This document shows positions 1 through 6,990 of a DNA stretch of 9,893 nt, piece after piece. The stretch covers positions 1 to 9,893 of the forward strand of contig JAVERC010000075.1 of NCBI GenBank assembly GCA_034007295.1. Direction: 5' to 3'. Origin of the DNA: JACKCP01 sp034007295 (GTDB lineage Bacteria > Desulfobacterota > Desulfobacteria > Desulfobacterales > JACKCP01). The notes under the pieces were generated by a model that was given only the letters and a program-made list of their open reading frames with translations, was not told where the DNA came from and did no database searches. A program made the translations under genes and the position numbers. Position 1 is the stretch's first letter; each line of letters begins with the position of its first letter.

Positions 1-1
1 G

Positions 2-682
2 AAATTCTTTGGTGTTGAAATTAGTACTTCTGCACCAAAAGAATTTAATATTTCTGAAAGTGTTCATGTCCTGGGATACAGAATTGACTTAAATAGTAAG
101 TCTCTTGAAGAAGAGCTTTTGCTTCTCAGGGATTCTAGAAAAAACAGAAATCCATTGATAGTTGAAAAATTAAAAGAAAACGGGATCAATATATCAATGG
201 AAAGTTTGGAAAAGTTTTCAGGTGATGTACAGATTGGAAGGGCACATCTTGGAAGATATCTTTTTGAAAAAGGTTATGTAAAAAATGTTGAAGAAGCTTT
301 TTTGAAATATTTGGGAAAAGGAATGCCCTGTTATGTTGATAAATATAAAATACCTGTAGAAAAAGCTATTGAACAGATAAGACTTGCAGGCGGTGTTGCT
401 GTTATAGCACATCCTGGTTTAATAAAAAATTATGATAAAAATGATTACAGGCTTTTTTTTGAATACTTAAAAGATATCGGCCTGAAAGGTATTGAAGTTT
501 TTTATCCTGCACATTCTGATTCATTTCGCTCTTTTTTGATAAATGAAACAAAAAGACTTGGTTTTATTTTTACAGGGGGAAGCGATTTCCATGGCTATAA
601 AAATGAAGGCCTTACACTTGGAAGAGGAAGAAATAACCTTAAAATTCCATATTCTGTTTACAAATCAATATTAGAAATGTAA
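2..682 (+). CDS. PHP-domain phosphoesterase, YciV/TrpH (RNase AM) type, 5' end missing
   Basis: The frame is open from base 2, so the gene enters from outside the window; the TTG at 119 is internal, not the start. About 226 C-terminal residues are visible, out of roughly 280-290 usual for the family. Seen: a metal-ligand Glu in FGVEIST, a His in HVLGYRID, then the helical insert typical of this subfamily (RNPLIVEKL, GRAHLGRYLFEKGYV, YLGKGMPCYV), followed by GGVAVIAHPG and GGSDFHG. These are the later metal-binding motifs of the PHP fold; the N-terminal HxH motif lies outside. Known for the family: E. coli YciV (RNase AM, rnm) trims 5' ends of RNAs, and the Chromobacterium homologue removes the 3' phosphate from nucleoside 3',5'-bisphosphates. 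Which activity applies here cannot be told from sequence. It lies 108 bp upstream of rnc on the same strand. Family assignment is firm, exact substrate is not. Confidence 0.85.
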   Translation, partial: KFFGVEISTSAPKEFNISESVHVLGYRIDLNSKSLEEELLLLRDSRKNRNPLIVEKLKENGINISMESLEKFSGDVQIGRAHLGRYLFEKGYVKNVEEAFLKYLGKGMPCYVDKYKIPVEKAIEQIRLAGGVAVIAHPGLIKNYDKNDYRLFFEYLKDIGLKGIEVFYPAHSDSFRSFLINETKRLGFIFTGGSDFHGYKNEGLTLGRGRNNLKIPYSVYKSILEM

Positions 683-700
683 AAAAGATTTTTTGGACTA

Positions 701-739
701 TTTACCCGAAAAGATAATCAGCTTGTCTTTCCTGGTAAA
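701..739 (+). promoter_or_regulatory. Hairpin in the rnc leader, possible RNase III autoregulation site
   Basis: Bases 701-717 pair with 723-739 in one register: 15 of 17 positions pair (one is G-U), with two single mismatches (707/733 and 709/731) and a 5-nt loop. No T-run follows, so it is a poor terminator for the PHP gene. It lies 51 bases before the rnc ATG. In E. coli, RNase III cleaves a stem-loop in its own leader and so limits its expression; that this hairpin does the same is inference. Confidence 0.45.
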
Positions 740-790
740 TAATCCCGAAACCTAAAATTATTTTTGTACTAACTTAATTGAAAGGTAGTT

Positions 791-1489
791 ATGGGATTTT
801 TATCTGATGAATATAAAAAACTCGAAAAAACAATAAAATACAAGTTTAAGAACAAAAAATACTGCTTTAATGCACTTTGTCATAGTTCTTATGCAAATGA
901 GTCTTTTGAGCCTGTTAAAGATAATGAACGGCTTGAGTTCTTAGGTGATTCTGTTGTCAATCTTGTTGTTGGTGATATGCTGATGAAGCACTTTAAGGAT
1001 ATGGATGAAGGAAATCTTTCCAGGATAAGGGCAAATCTTGTAAATGAAGTTATGCTTTCAAAGCTTGCAAAAAATATTTCTCTAGGAGACTATCTTAACC
1101 TTGGTAAAGGTGAGGAAGGTTCAGGCGGAAGGGAAAAAAGTTCTATTCTTGCCAATGCCTTTGAAGCTCTTGTTGCAGCAATTTATAGAGACGGCGGATT
1201 TGAAAAAGCATACAAAATGGTTGAGCATATGTTTTCTCCGGTAATTGAAGTTGCTGGAAAGCCAGAAAATTATCTTGATCCAAAAAGCAGGCTGCAAGAA
1301 CTTGCACAAATGAAATACAAGGAGCCTCCAGTTTATCGGGTTGTATCAGAAATTGGTCCTGATCATGACAAAACCTTTAAGGTTGAAATGAAAATAGCAG
1401 ACATAAGAGCAACAGGCAAAGGCAGAAGTAAAAAAGCAGCAGAGCAGGAAGCTGCAAAAGAAGGCCTTGGCAAGATAGAAGATGAATAA
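791..1489 (+). CDS. rnc: Ribonuclease III
   Basis: A double-strand-specific endoribonuclease that processes rRNA precursors and some mRNAs as a cytoplasmic homodimer. Its 232 residues match the usual family length. The RNase III domain spans about 5-155 and holds the signature NERLEFLGD at 45-53 (acidic residues E46, E49, D53) and a second catalytic helix, ANAFEAL, with E125. A double-stranded-RNA-binding domain follows at about 162-229, from DPKSRLQELAQ to GRSKKAAEQEAA. The residue aligned with E. coli D114 is Asn (N122); E125 aligns with the essential E117. The start is ATG with an AAAGGT ribosome-binding site 5 bases upstream. The last 8 bases overlap the next gene, implying coupled translation. 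A hairpin in the leader (701-739) may be a self-cleavage site. Confidence 0.97.
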   Translation: MGFLSDEYKKLEKTIKYKFKNKKYCFNALCHSSYANESFEPVKDNERLEFLGDSVVNLVVGDMLMKHFKDMDEGNLSRIRANLVNEVMLSKLAKNISLGDYLNLGKGEEGSGGREKSSILANAFEALVAAIYRDGGFEKAYKMVEHMFSPVIEVAGKPENYLDPKSRLQELAQMKYKEPPVYRVVSEIGPDHDKTFKVEMKIADIRATGKGRSKKAAEQEAAKEGLGKIEDE

Positions 1490-2516
1490 TATTATTGTAA
1501 TACCTGTTTTTATTCCATTTTATGGCTGTCCCAATAAATGCTTTTTCTGTAATCAGAATTTGGTAACAGGAAAAAGCTCGCCTGCTTTGCCAGAAAAAGA
1601 TGAACTTTTGTCATATTTTAATAATTTTCTTTCCTATTCTAAAAACAAAAAAAGACCTGTTGAAATTGCTTTTTTTGGCGGAAATTTTCTTGGGATGGAA
1701 AATGATATAATTTTAAAATACCTTGAAATTGCAGAAATTTTTTGTCAGCAGGGAGAAAACAGGGGAATTAGATTTTCAACCAGGCCAGATACTATCTGTA
1801 TGGAAAAAATAGCCCTTTTGTCAGGTTTCAGTGTAAAAACAATTGAGCTTGGCATTCAGTCAATGGATAACAGGGTCTTGAGAAAATCTGGAAGGGGACA
1901 TACCGCAGAAGACTCATTAAAAGCTGTTGAATTAATAAAAAATAATTTAAAAAATATCTCTCTGGGCCTTCAGATTATGCCTGGACTTCCAGGAGAAACA
2001 AGACAGAGTATATTTAAAACCTTAAAATTTTTAAAATATTCAAAACCTGATTATTTAAGAATTTATCCGCTTGTAATTTTAAAAAATACCCATCTGGAAA
2101 AGCTCTATAATAAAGGGTTGTTCAAACCTTTAAGCCTTGATAAAGCAGTTGAAGTATCTTCCTTGATCAGAGATTTTTCTAAAAAAAATAATATTACAAT
2201 AATCAGAACCGGACTCCCAGGAGAAGCTGCACAAGATGATAATATTGTAAGCGGTCCATGGCATCCCTGTTTTGGAGAGCTGGTTATTTCAAAGAGTTTT
2301 TACAAAAAAGCCATAATAAAAATTATTGTTTCAGGAAAAGAAACCAAAGAAAAAAATCTTATTTTAAGACTTAACCCTGTATTTGAATCTGCTGCAAGAG
2401 GTTTTAAAAATAATAATTTTTTGAACTTGAAAAAAAGATTTGAATTTAAAAGTATAATTGTAAAAAAAGATTCTTCAATTAAACCTGAGTTGTTTTTTAT
2501 TGAGATAAAAGAATAA
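1482..2516 (+). CDS. Elp3-like radical SAM protein without acetyltransferase domain
   Basis: The N-terminus has the radical-SAM cluster motif CxxxCxxC (C16, C20, C23 in GCPNKCFFC), which binds a 4Fe-4S cluster and S-adenosylmethionine. Further motifs match Elp3-type enzymes: FFGGNF near 64-69, STRPDTI near 99-105, ELGIQSMD, SGRGHT, QIMPGLPGET, LRIYPLVILKNT, KPLSLDKAVEV and IIRTGLPG. At 344 residues it is shorter than true Elp3 and has no visible GNAT acetyltransferase domain, so the tRNA wobble-uridine chemistry of archaeal/eukaryotic Elp3 should not be assumed. From general knowledge, similar proteins sit beside rnc in clostridia (rnc, radical SAM, smc), so the link to rnc may be old. The ATG overlaps the end of rnc by 8 nt. 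Substrate unknown; an RNA target is a reasonable guess from the neighbour. It is convergent with mrcA. Confidence 0.85.
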   Translation: MNNIIVIPVFIPFYGCPNKCFFCNQNLVTGKSSPALPEKDELLSYFNNFLSYSKNKKRPVEIAFFGGNFLGMENDIILKYLEIAEIFCQQGENRGIRFSTRPDTICMEKIALLSGFSVKTIELGIQSMDNRVLRKSGRGHTAEDSLKAVELIKNNLKNISLGLQIMPGLPGETRQSIFKTLKFLKYSKPDYLRIYPLVILKNTHLEKLYNKGLFKPLSLDKAVEVSSLIRDFSKKNNITIIRTGLPGEAAQDDNIVSGPWHPCFGELVISKSFYKKAIIKIIVSGKETKEKNLILRLNPVFESAARGFKNNNFLNLKKRFEFKSIIVKKDSSIKPELFFIEIKE

Positions 2517-2548
2517 AAAAAATCAGCCGTTTATCTTAAAACGGCTGA
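2515..2548 (-). terminator. Intrinsic terminator of mrcA
   Basis: A perfect 10-bp stem (2523-2532 with 2539-2548, core CAGCCGTTT) and a 6-nt loop. Read on the minus strand it is followed by eight T (the A-run 2515-2522), the arrangement of a strong terminator for mrcA, whose stop lies 10 bases away. On the plus strand the hairpin is followed by A-rich sequence, so it should work poorly for the radical SAM gene. The T-run overlaps that gene's stop codon. Confidence 0.9.
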
Positions 2549-2558
2549 AAAAATTATG

Positions 2559-4949
2559 CTACATTCCAAATTTTAAAAAATCAGTTTTATCTTTAATTTT
2601 TTCTTTTACAGGGCTTGTTTCTACAGGTTCAGTGCCTTTTACAAAACATTCAAAAATTGTTTCTTCGGTTTCAGGTCCTGGCAAAAGTCCTGTTTTGGCA
2701 TCTATTTTCTGGAAAATTATGTTATCAGGAACTTTAAAATCTTTTTTGGGAAGGTCTTTGTGAATTTCTTCCATAAAATCTGTCCAGATAGGACAGGCTG
2801 ATTTTGATCCGGTTTCTTCTTTGCCAAGGGATTTCTCGTGATCAAATCCTACCCATACTCCTGCAATATAGTTTGTGGTGTATCCTACAAACCATGCGTC
2901 ATTAAGATTGTTTGTTGTTCCTGTTTTCCCACCTACAGGTCTTGAAAGTCTCTTTGCTCTCCAGCCTGTTCCTTCCTCAACAACGCTTTTAAGCATGCTA
3001 GTCATTATGTAGGCAGTTTCTTCAGGGATAACAGGTTTTGGAGATATTTTGGATTGAAAAATCAGTTCGCCCCTTTTATTTTCAATTCTTTTAATAAATA
3101 CCGGCAAAATAAAACTGCCATTATTTGCAAAAACAGAATATGCATTGGTCATTTCAAGAAGAGAAAGACCTGAAGATCCAAGAGACAGAGAAAGATCTCT
3201 GTCAAGATTTGCTGTTATTCCCATTTTTCTGGCATAATCTATGACATAATCTATGCCTATTTCTTTTGTAAGTTTTATGGTTACAAGATTTCTTGAAAGA
3301 GTTAATGCTTTTCTCAGCAATGTAGGACCGTAAAAAGTTTCATTGTAGTTTTGCGGTTTCCATGTAAAGTCCTGGTCCTTGTCATGAAATACAAAGGCAT
3401 TATCCATAATAACAGATGCTGCTGTGTAGCCCTTGTCAAGAGCTGCTGAATAAATGATTGGTTTAAATGCTGATCCGGGCTGTCTTCTTGACTGAATTGC
3501 ACGGTTAAACTGGCTTGATTTAAAATCCTTTCCGCCTACCATGGCCCTTACTTCCCCTGTATTTTCCTCAATGCAGAGTATAGCTCCTGAAACTTCAGGA
3601 ATCTGTTCAAGAGAGACTTCCCATAAATCTGTTTTTTCATCCCTTGACATGAGCTTTATTAATATCAGGTCATTTATTTTAAGAGCTTGTCCAGGTCTTT
3701 CTATTTTATGGTAAAGATAATACTTCTCAGGATCTGGTTTTCTTGCCCAGGACATGTTTTGAATTGGGATTTTTCCTGTATATCCGCAAAATTTTACAAG
3801 GGCATATTTATCTCTGTCATTAATTTTGGTAACAATTGCCTCTGTTTCAAATCCTTGGGATATTTGCTCATCATTTATTTTATTTTTTTGTTCCTCAAGA
3901 AAAATTTGAATTTCATCTTTATTAAGATTTTTAATCGCACCTCTGTATCCTTGACGTTTGTCAAGTTCTCTTAAGCCTTTGTTAAGGTTTTTTAGGGCAC
4001 TTTTTTGTATATCAAGGGATAAGGCTGTATAAATATTCAGACCTCCCTTGTAGAGCATTTCTTCACCGTATTCTTCAAGTATAAGCCTTCTTATATGTTC
4101 GGAATAGTATGGAGCCTGTTCCATAAAAAAATTTGTATTGGTTGATAAAATTATTTCATCATTTTGAGCTTTTTCTGATTCTTCTTTTGTAAGAAAATTG
4201 TTTTGAACCATTTGGTCAAGAACATATTTTTGTCTTGTTTTTGCACGGCTGAAATATTTAATAGGAGAGTATCTGCTGGGTGCCTGGGGAAGACCTGCAA
4301 GCATTGCACTTTCACTAAGAGTTAAAAGTTTTGCATTTTTTCCAAAATAGGTTCTTGCTGCTGCTTCAATTCCATAAGCTCCATTACCAAGATAAATCTG
4401 ATTAAGATAAAGGTAGAGTACTTCTTGTTTTGAAAAATACTTGTCTATTCTATAAGCAAGTATGGCTTCCTTAATTTTTCTTGAGTAGCTTTTTTCAGGG
4501 GAAAGGAAAAAAGATTTTGCAACCTGCTGGGTTATTGTAGATCCTCCCTGAACTATTTCACCGGCATTCAAATTTTTGTAAAAGGCTCTTCCTATGCTCA
4601 CAAGATCAATTCCACCATGTTCATAAAATCTTGAATCTTCAGCAGCAATAAAGGCTTTTATAAGGTAATCAGGCATTTGTTCAAGAGAGATTAAAATTCT
4701 TTTTTCTTTATAAAATTCAGCAATTTTTTCACCATTTGTGTCATAAACTTCTGTGACCTGAGGCGGATAATAATCTGACAATGTTTTTATTTTGGGAAGA
4801 TCCTTGCTGTAATAATTATAAAGTAAAGCTAATGATAAAACTCCTGCAATCAGGCCTGAAATAAAAAAAATAAAAAAGAATAGAGTTATTTTTTTTAAAA
4901 TTGATGATTTTCTTTTTTGGGGTTTGTCGTTTTTTTCTTTTGCAGTCAT
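2559..4949 (-). CDS. mrcA: Penicillin-binding protein 1A, bifunctional peptidoglycan glycosyltransferase/transpeptidase
   Basis: Polymerises lipid II into glycan strands and cross-links their peptides on the outer face of the inner membrane. The 796 residues show a short basic cytoplasmic tail, one membrane anchor at about 21-45, and a GT51 glycosyltransferase domain at about 70-245 with EDSRFYEHGG (E104 catalytic), GGSTITQQ (136-142) and a second Glu near E161. A linker/OB-like insert at about 330-450, found in Gram-negative PBP1A, comes next. The transpeptidase domain follows with nucleophile S493 in PGSAFKP (SxxK), SRN at 552-554 and KTGT at 675-678. All catalytic motifs are intact. It is transcribed alone, convergent with the rnc block and divergent from hisI, and ends at the terminator 2515-2548. 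The ATG has only a weak purine-rich site (AAGAAA) before it. No convincing promoter was seen for it in 4950-5076. Confidence 0.96.
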   Translation of the reverse strand: MTAKEKNDKPQKRKSSILKKITLFFFIFFISGLIAGVLSLALLYNYYSKDLPKIKTLSDYYPPQVTEVYDTNGEKIAEFYKEKRILISLEQMPDYLIKAFIAAEDSRFYEHGGIDLVSIGRAFYKNLNAGEIVQGGSTITQQVAKSFFLSPEKSYSRKIKEAILAYRIDKYFSKQEVLYLYLNQIYLGNGAYGIEAAARTYFGKNAKLLTLSESAMLAGLPQAPSRYSPIKYFSRAKTRQKYVLDQMVQNNFLTKEESEKAQNDEIILSTNTNFFMEQAPYYSEHIRRLILEEYGEEMLYKGGLNIYTALSLDIQKSALKNLNKGLRELDKRQGYRGAIKNLNKDEIQIFLEEQKNKINDEQISQGFETEAIVTKINDRDKYALVKFCGYTGKIPIQNMSWARKPDPEKYYLYHKIERPGQALKINDLILIKLMSRDEKTDLWEVSLEQIPEVSGAILCIEENTGEVRAMVGGKDFKSSQFNRAIQSRRQPGSAFKPIIYSAALDKGYTAASVIMDNAFVFHDKDQDFTWKPQNYNETFYGPTLLRKALTLSRNLVTIKLTKEIGIDYVIDYARKMGITANLDRDLSLSLGSSGLSLLEMTNAYSVFANNGSFILPVFIKRIENKRGELIFQSKISPKPVIPEETAYIMTSMLKSVVEEGTGWRAKRLSRPVGGKTGTTNNLNDAWFVGYTTNYIAGVWVGFDHEKSLGKEETGSKSACPIWTDFMEEIHKDLPKKDFKVPDNIIFQKIDAKTGLLPGPETEETIFECFVKGTEPVETSPVKEKIKDKTDFLKFGM

Positions 4950-4986
4950 TTTCTTATTATTTTATAGTTTGCGGTTATCTTATATT

Positions 4987-5015
4987 TTGATTATCAGTAT
5001 CAGATAGTGCATAAT
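4987..5015 (+). promoter_or_regulatory. Putative sigma70-type promoter for the hisI-engB-era-HNH operon
   Basis: A -35 box TTGATT (4987-4992) and a -10 box CATAAT (5010-5015, 5 of 6 to consensus) are separated by exactly 17 bp. Transcription would start near 5022, giving a leader of about 55 nt before hisI. The site lies in the 127-bp divergent gap between mrcA and hisI. The region is AT-rich, so chance matches are possible. Confidence 0.5.
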
Positions 5016-5076
5016 ATGGCAATATGAACTTAATAAACTTATATTGTGAAATTGTTTTATAAAAAAAGGGGTTTTA

Positions 5077-5460
5077 ATGAAAGAAGAAAAACTATTTGTA
5101 GATTTTGAAAAGCAAAACGGACTTGTTCCAGTTATTGCTCAGGATAAGGAAACCTTAGAAGTTTTAATGCTTGCATACATGAACAAAGAGGCTTTTGAGC
5201 ATACTTTGAAAACTAAAAAGGCAACATATTTTTCACGATCAAGAAATAAACTTTGGGTTAAAGGAGAAAGTTCAGGTCATACTCAGACTGTGTCTGATAT
5301 AAGAATAGACTGTGATAATGATACAATTCTTCTTTTGGTTGAACAAAAAGGTGCTGCCTGCCACAAAGGCTATAATTCATGCTTTCATACTTCTGTAAAA
5401 AGCGGAGAGCCTGTTGTTATTGCAAAAAAAGTTTTTGATCCAGAAAAGGTATATAAATAA
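5077..5460 (+). CDS. hisI: Phosphoribosyl-AMP cyclohydrolase
   Basis: Opens the adenine ring of phosphoribosyl-AMP, the third step of histidine synthesis, in the cytoplasm. At 127 residues it is the stand-alone HisI form, without the HisE pyrophosphatase domain fused to it in enterobacteria. Seen: VIAQD and EVLMLAYMN near the N-terminus, TYFSRSRNKLWVKGESSG at 50-67, and the metal site DCDND (78-82) with C79, C95 and C102 in the DCD...GAACHKGYNSCF pattern that binds zinc in characterised HisI, plus D78/D80/D82 for magnesium. It has a good AAGGGG ribosome-binding site 6 bases before the ATG. It is the first gene of the tight plus-strand cluster, with engB only 2 bases downstream. No other his gene is in the window, so histidine genes are scattered or split in this genome. 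Confidence 0.96.
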   Translation: MKEEKLFVDFEKQNGLVPVIAQDKETLEVLMLAYMNKEAFEHTLKTKKATYFSRSRNKLWVKGESSGHTQTVSDIRIDCDNDTILLLVEQKGAACHKGYNSCFHTSVKSGEPVVIAKKVFDPEKVYK

Positions 5461-5462
5461 AT

Positions 5463-6083
5463 ATGGAATCTCATAATGAGAATAAAGGTTATATAATAAA
5501 AAGTGCTGAATTTTTGACAAGTGCAGGCAGCAGAAAAGAATACCCTGAGGCAGTAATGCCAGAAATTGCATTTGCAGGAAGATCAAATGTTGGAAAATCT
5601 ACTCTTATAAATTGTCTTGTAAACAGAAAAAAACTTGTCAAAACAAGCAATACTCCAGGAAGAACCCAGAGAATAAATTTTTTTGAGGTTAATAATGTTT
5701 TAAGGTTTGTAGATCTGCCAGGATATGGTTATGCCAAGGTTTCCAAAAAAATGAGAGCAGAGTGGGAAAAAATGATTGAAGATTATCTTTTGAAAAGGTC
5801 TAATCTTTGCTGTCTTGTTTGGATAATGGATATTAGAAGAGACGTTGCTGAATTTGAGCATAATTTCGCTCTATGGCTTACACAAAATAATATTAATCAT
5901 ATCAATGTTTTAACAAAAGCAGATAAGTTTTCCAAATCAAAGCAGATTGCTCAGAAGAAAAAAATTGCTTTAAAACTAAATATTGATGAAGATTTGCTTA
6001 TCACTGCTTCAGGAATAAAAGGTACAGGCAAGGAAGAAGTTTGGGAAAAAATTTTAAATTTTGCAGGAGTTTTAAATGATTGA
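5463..6083 (+). CDS. engB: Ribosome-biogenesis GTP-binding protein EngB (YsxC/YihA)
   Basis: An essential GTPase needed for late assembly of the large ribosomal subunit. The 206 residues carry the G motifs in order: G1 GRSNVGKS (39-46), G2 around T64 in NTPGRTQRINFF, G3 DLPG (84-87, in the family hallmark DLPGYGYA), G4 TKAD (151-154) and a G5-like TASG (181-184). The family start KSAEFLTSA is present at 13-21, so the ATG at 5463 is plausible with a slightly long N-terminus. Its only upstream AGG lies inside the hisI end, about 13 bases away, so translation probably depends on coupling to hisI, whose stop is 2 bases upstream. The end overlaps era by 8 nt (ATGATTGA contains the era start and the engB stop). 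Confidence 0.96.
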   Translation: MESHNENKGYIIKSAEFLTSAGSRKEYPEAVMPEIAFAGRSNVGKSTLINCLVNRKKLVKTSNTPGRTQRINFFEVNNVLRFVDLPGYGYAKVSKKMRAEWEKMIEDYLLKRSNLCCLVWIMDIRRDVAEFEHNFALWLTQNNINHINVLTKADKFSKSKQIAQKKKIALKLNIDEDLLITASGIKGTGKEEVWEKILNFAGVLND

Positions 6084-6990
6084 TTCAGAATTTTTATTTA
6101 AGGATAAAATTGATTTCAGAGCAGGCTATGTTTCTATTATAGGTACTCCAAATGTAGGCAAATCAACTCTTTTAAACCGACTCTGCGGTGAAAAGCTTGC
6201 AATCACTGCTGATAAGCCGCAAACAACCAGAAATAAAATTCTTGCAGTAATAAACAATGAAAACTCACAAATTGTTTTTCTTGACACCCCGGGTATTCAT
6301 TCTTCTGAAAAAATAATGAATAAAAAAATAGTTGAAAAAGCAATTGAAGCCTCAAAAGAAGCAGATTTAATTTTATATGTTGTAGACCTTATAAATAAAA
6401 ATCATGATGATGAAATGATTGTTGAAAAACTCAAATCTATTGATAAAAAGGTGATCCTTCTTTTAAACAAGGCAGATGAAGTCAAGGTAAAGGAAGATAT
6501 TCTTTACGCAATATCTGTTTGGAAAGATAAGTATGATTTTCAAGATATTATTCCAGTTTCTGCTGCAAAAGGCGATAATCTAGACAGGCTGATTCCATTA
6601 ATAGAACAAAGGCTTCCTTTTTCGCCTCCGTTTTATCCTGAAGATTTTTTGACAGATATGCCTTTGAAATTTTATGTTTCAGAAATTATAAGAGAAAAGG
6701 TTTTTAATCTTACCCACCATGAAATACCATATTCTACAGCAGTGACCATTGATAAATTTAAGGAATCCTCAAGACAGATTGAAATTTTTGCAAATATAAA
6801 TATTGAGCGTGATTCCCAGAAAGGAATTGTAATAGGAAAAAAAGGTGCCATGCTTAAAGAGATTGGAACTCAGGCAAGGATTGAAATTGAAGAATTTACA
6901 GAAAAAAAAGTTGTGCTTCACCTTTTTGTAAGAGTTCATAAAAACTGGACAAGAAAACCAGGGGTTTTCAAGGATTACGGAATAGAGTAA
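6076..6990 (+). CDS. era: GTPase Era, 16S rRNA-binding assembly factor
   Basis: Binds the 3' end of 16S rRNA and acts as a checkpoint in small-subunit assembly. The 304 residues are normal for Era. The GTPase domain shows G1 GTPNVGKS (23-30), the Era-specific switch KPQTTRNKI (48-55), G3 DTPG (70-73), G4 NKAD (131-134) and G5 VSAAKG (161-166). The C-terminal KH domain has GIVIGKKGAMLKEIG at about 250-264 with the GxxG loop, and ends in the usual VRVHKNW...YGIE. It is translationally coupled to engB by an 8-nt overlap, and its stop codon touches the ATG of the HNH gene. In many bacteria rnc and era are neighbours; here they are about 4.6 kb apart with mrcA and others between. Confidence 0.97.
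   Translation: MIDSEFLFKDKIDFRAGYVSIIGTPNVGKSTLLNRLCGEKLAITADKPQTTRNKILAVINNENSQIVFLDTPGIHSSEKIMNKKIVEKAIEASKEADLILYVVDLINKNHDDEMIVEKLKSIDKKVILLLNKADEVKVKEDILYAISVWKDKYDFQDIIPVSAAKGDNLDRLIPLIEQRLPFSPPFYPEDFLTDMPLKFYVSEIIREKVFNLTHHEIPYSTAVTIDKFKESSRQIEIFANINIERDSQKGIVIGKKGAMLKEIGTQARIEIEEFTEKKVVLHLFVRVHKNWTRKPGVFKDYGIE

Noticed and set aside
3687..3974. Plus-strand open frame of 95 codons inside mrcA
   Set aside because: It lies entirely antisense to the OB-like insert of a clear PBP1A gene; the translation is Phe/Ile/Leu-rich, as expected for the complement of Lys-rich coding sequence.
4950..5076. Promoter for mrcA on the minus strand
   Set aside because: TTGCCA and TATAAG boxes exist but no pair has 16-18 bp spacing, so no specific promoter is called.
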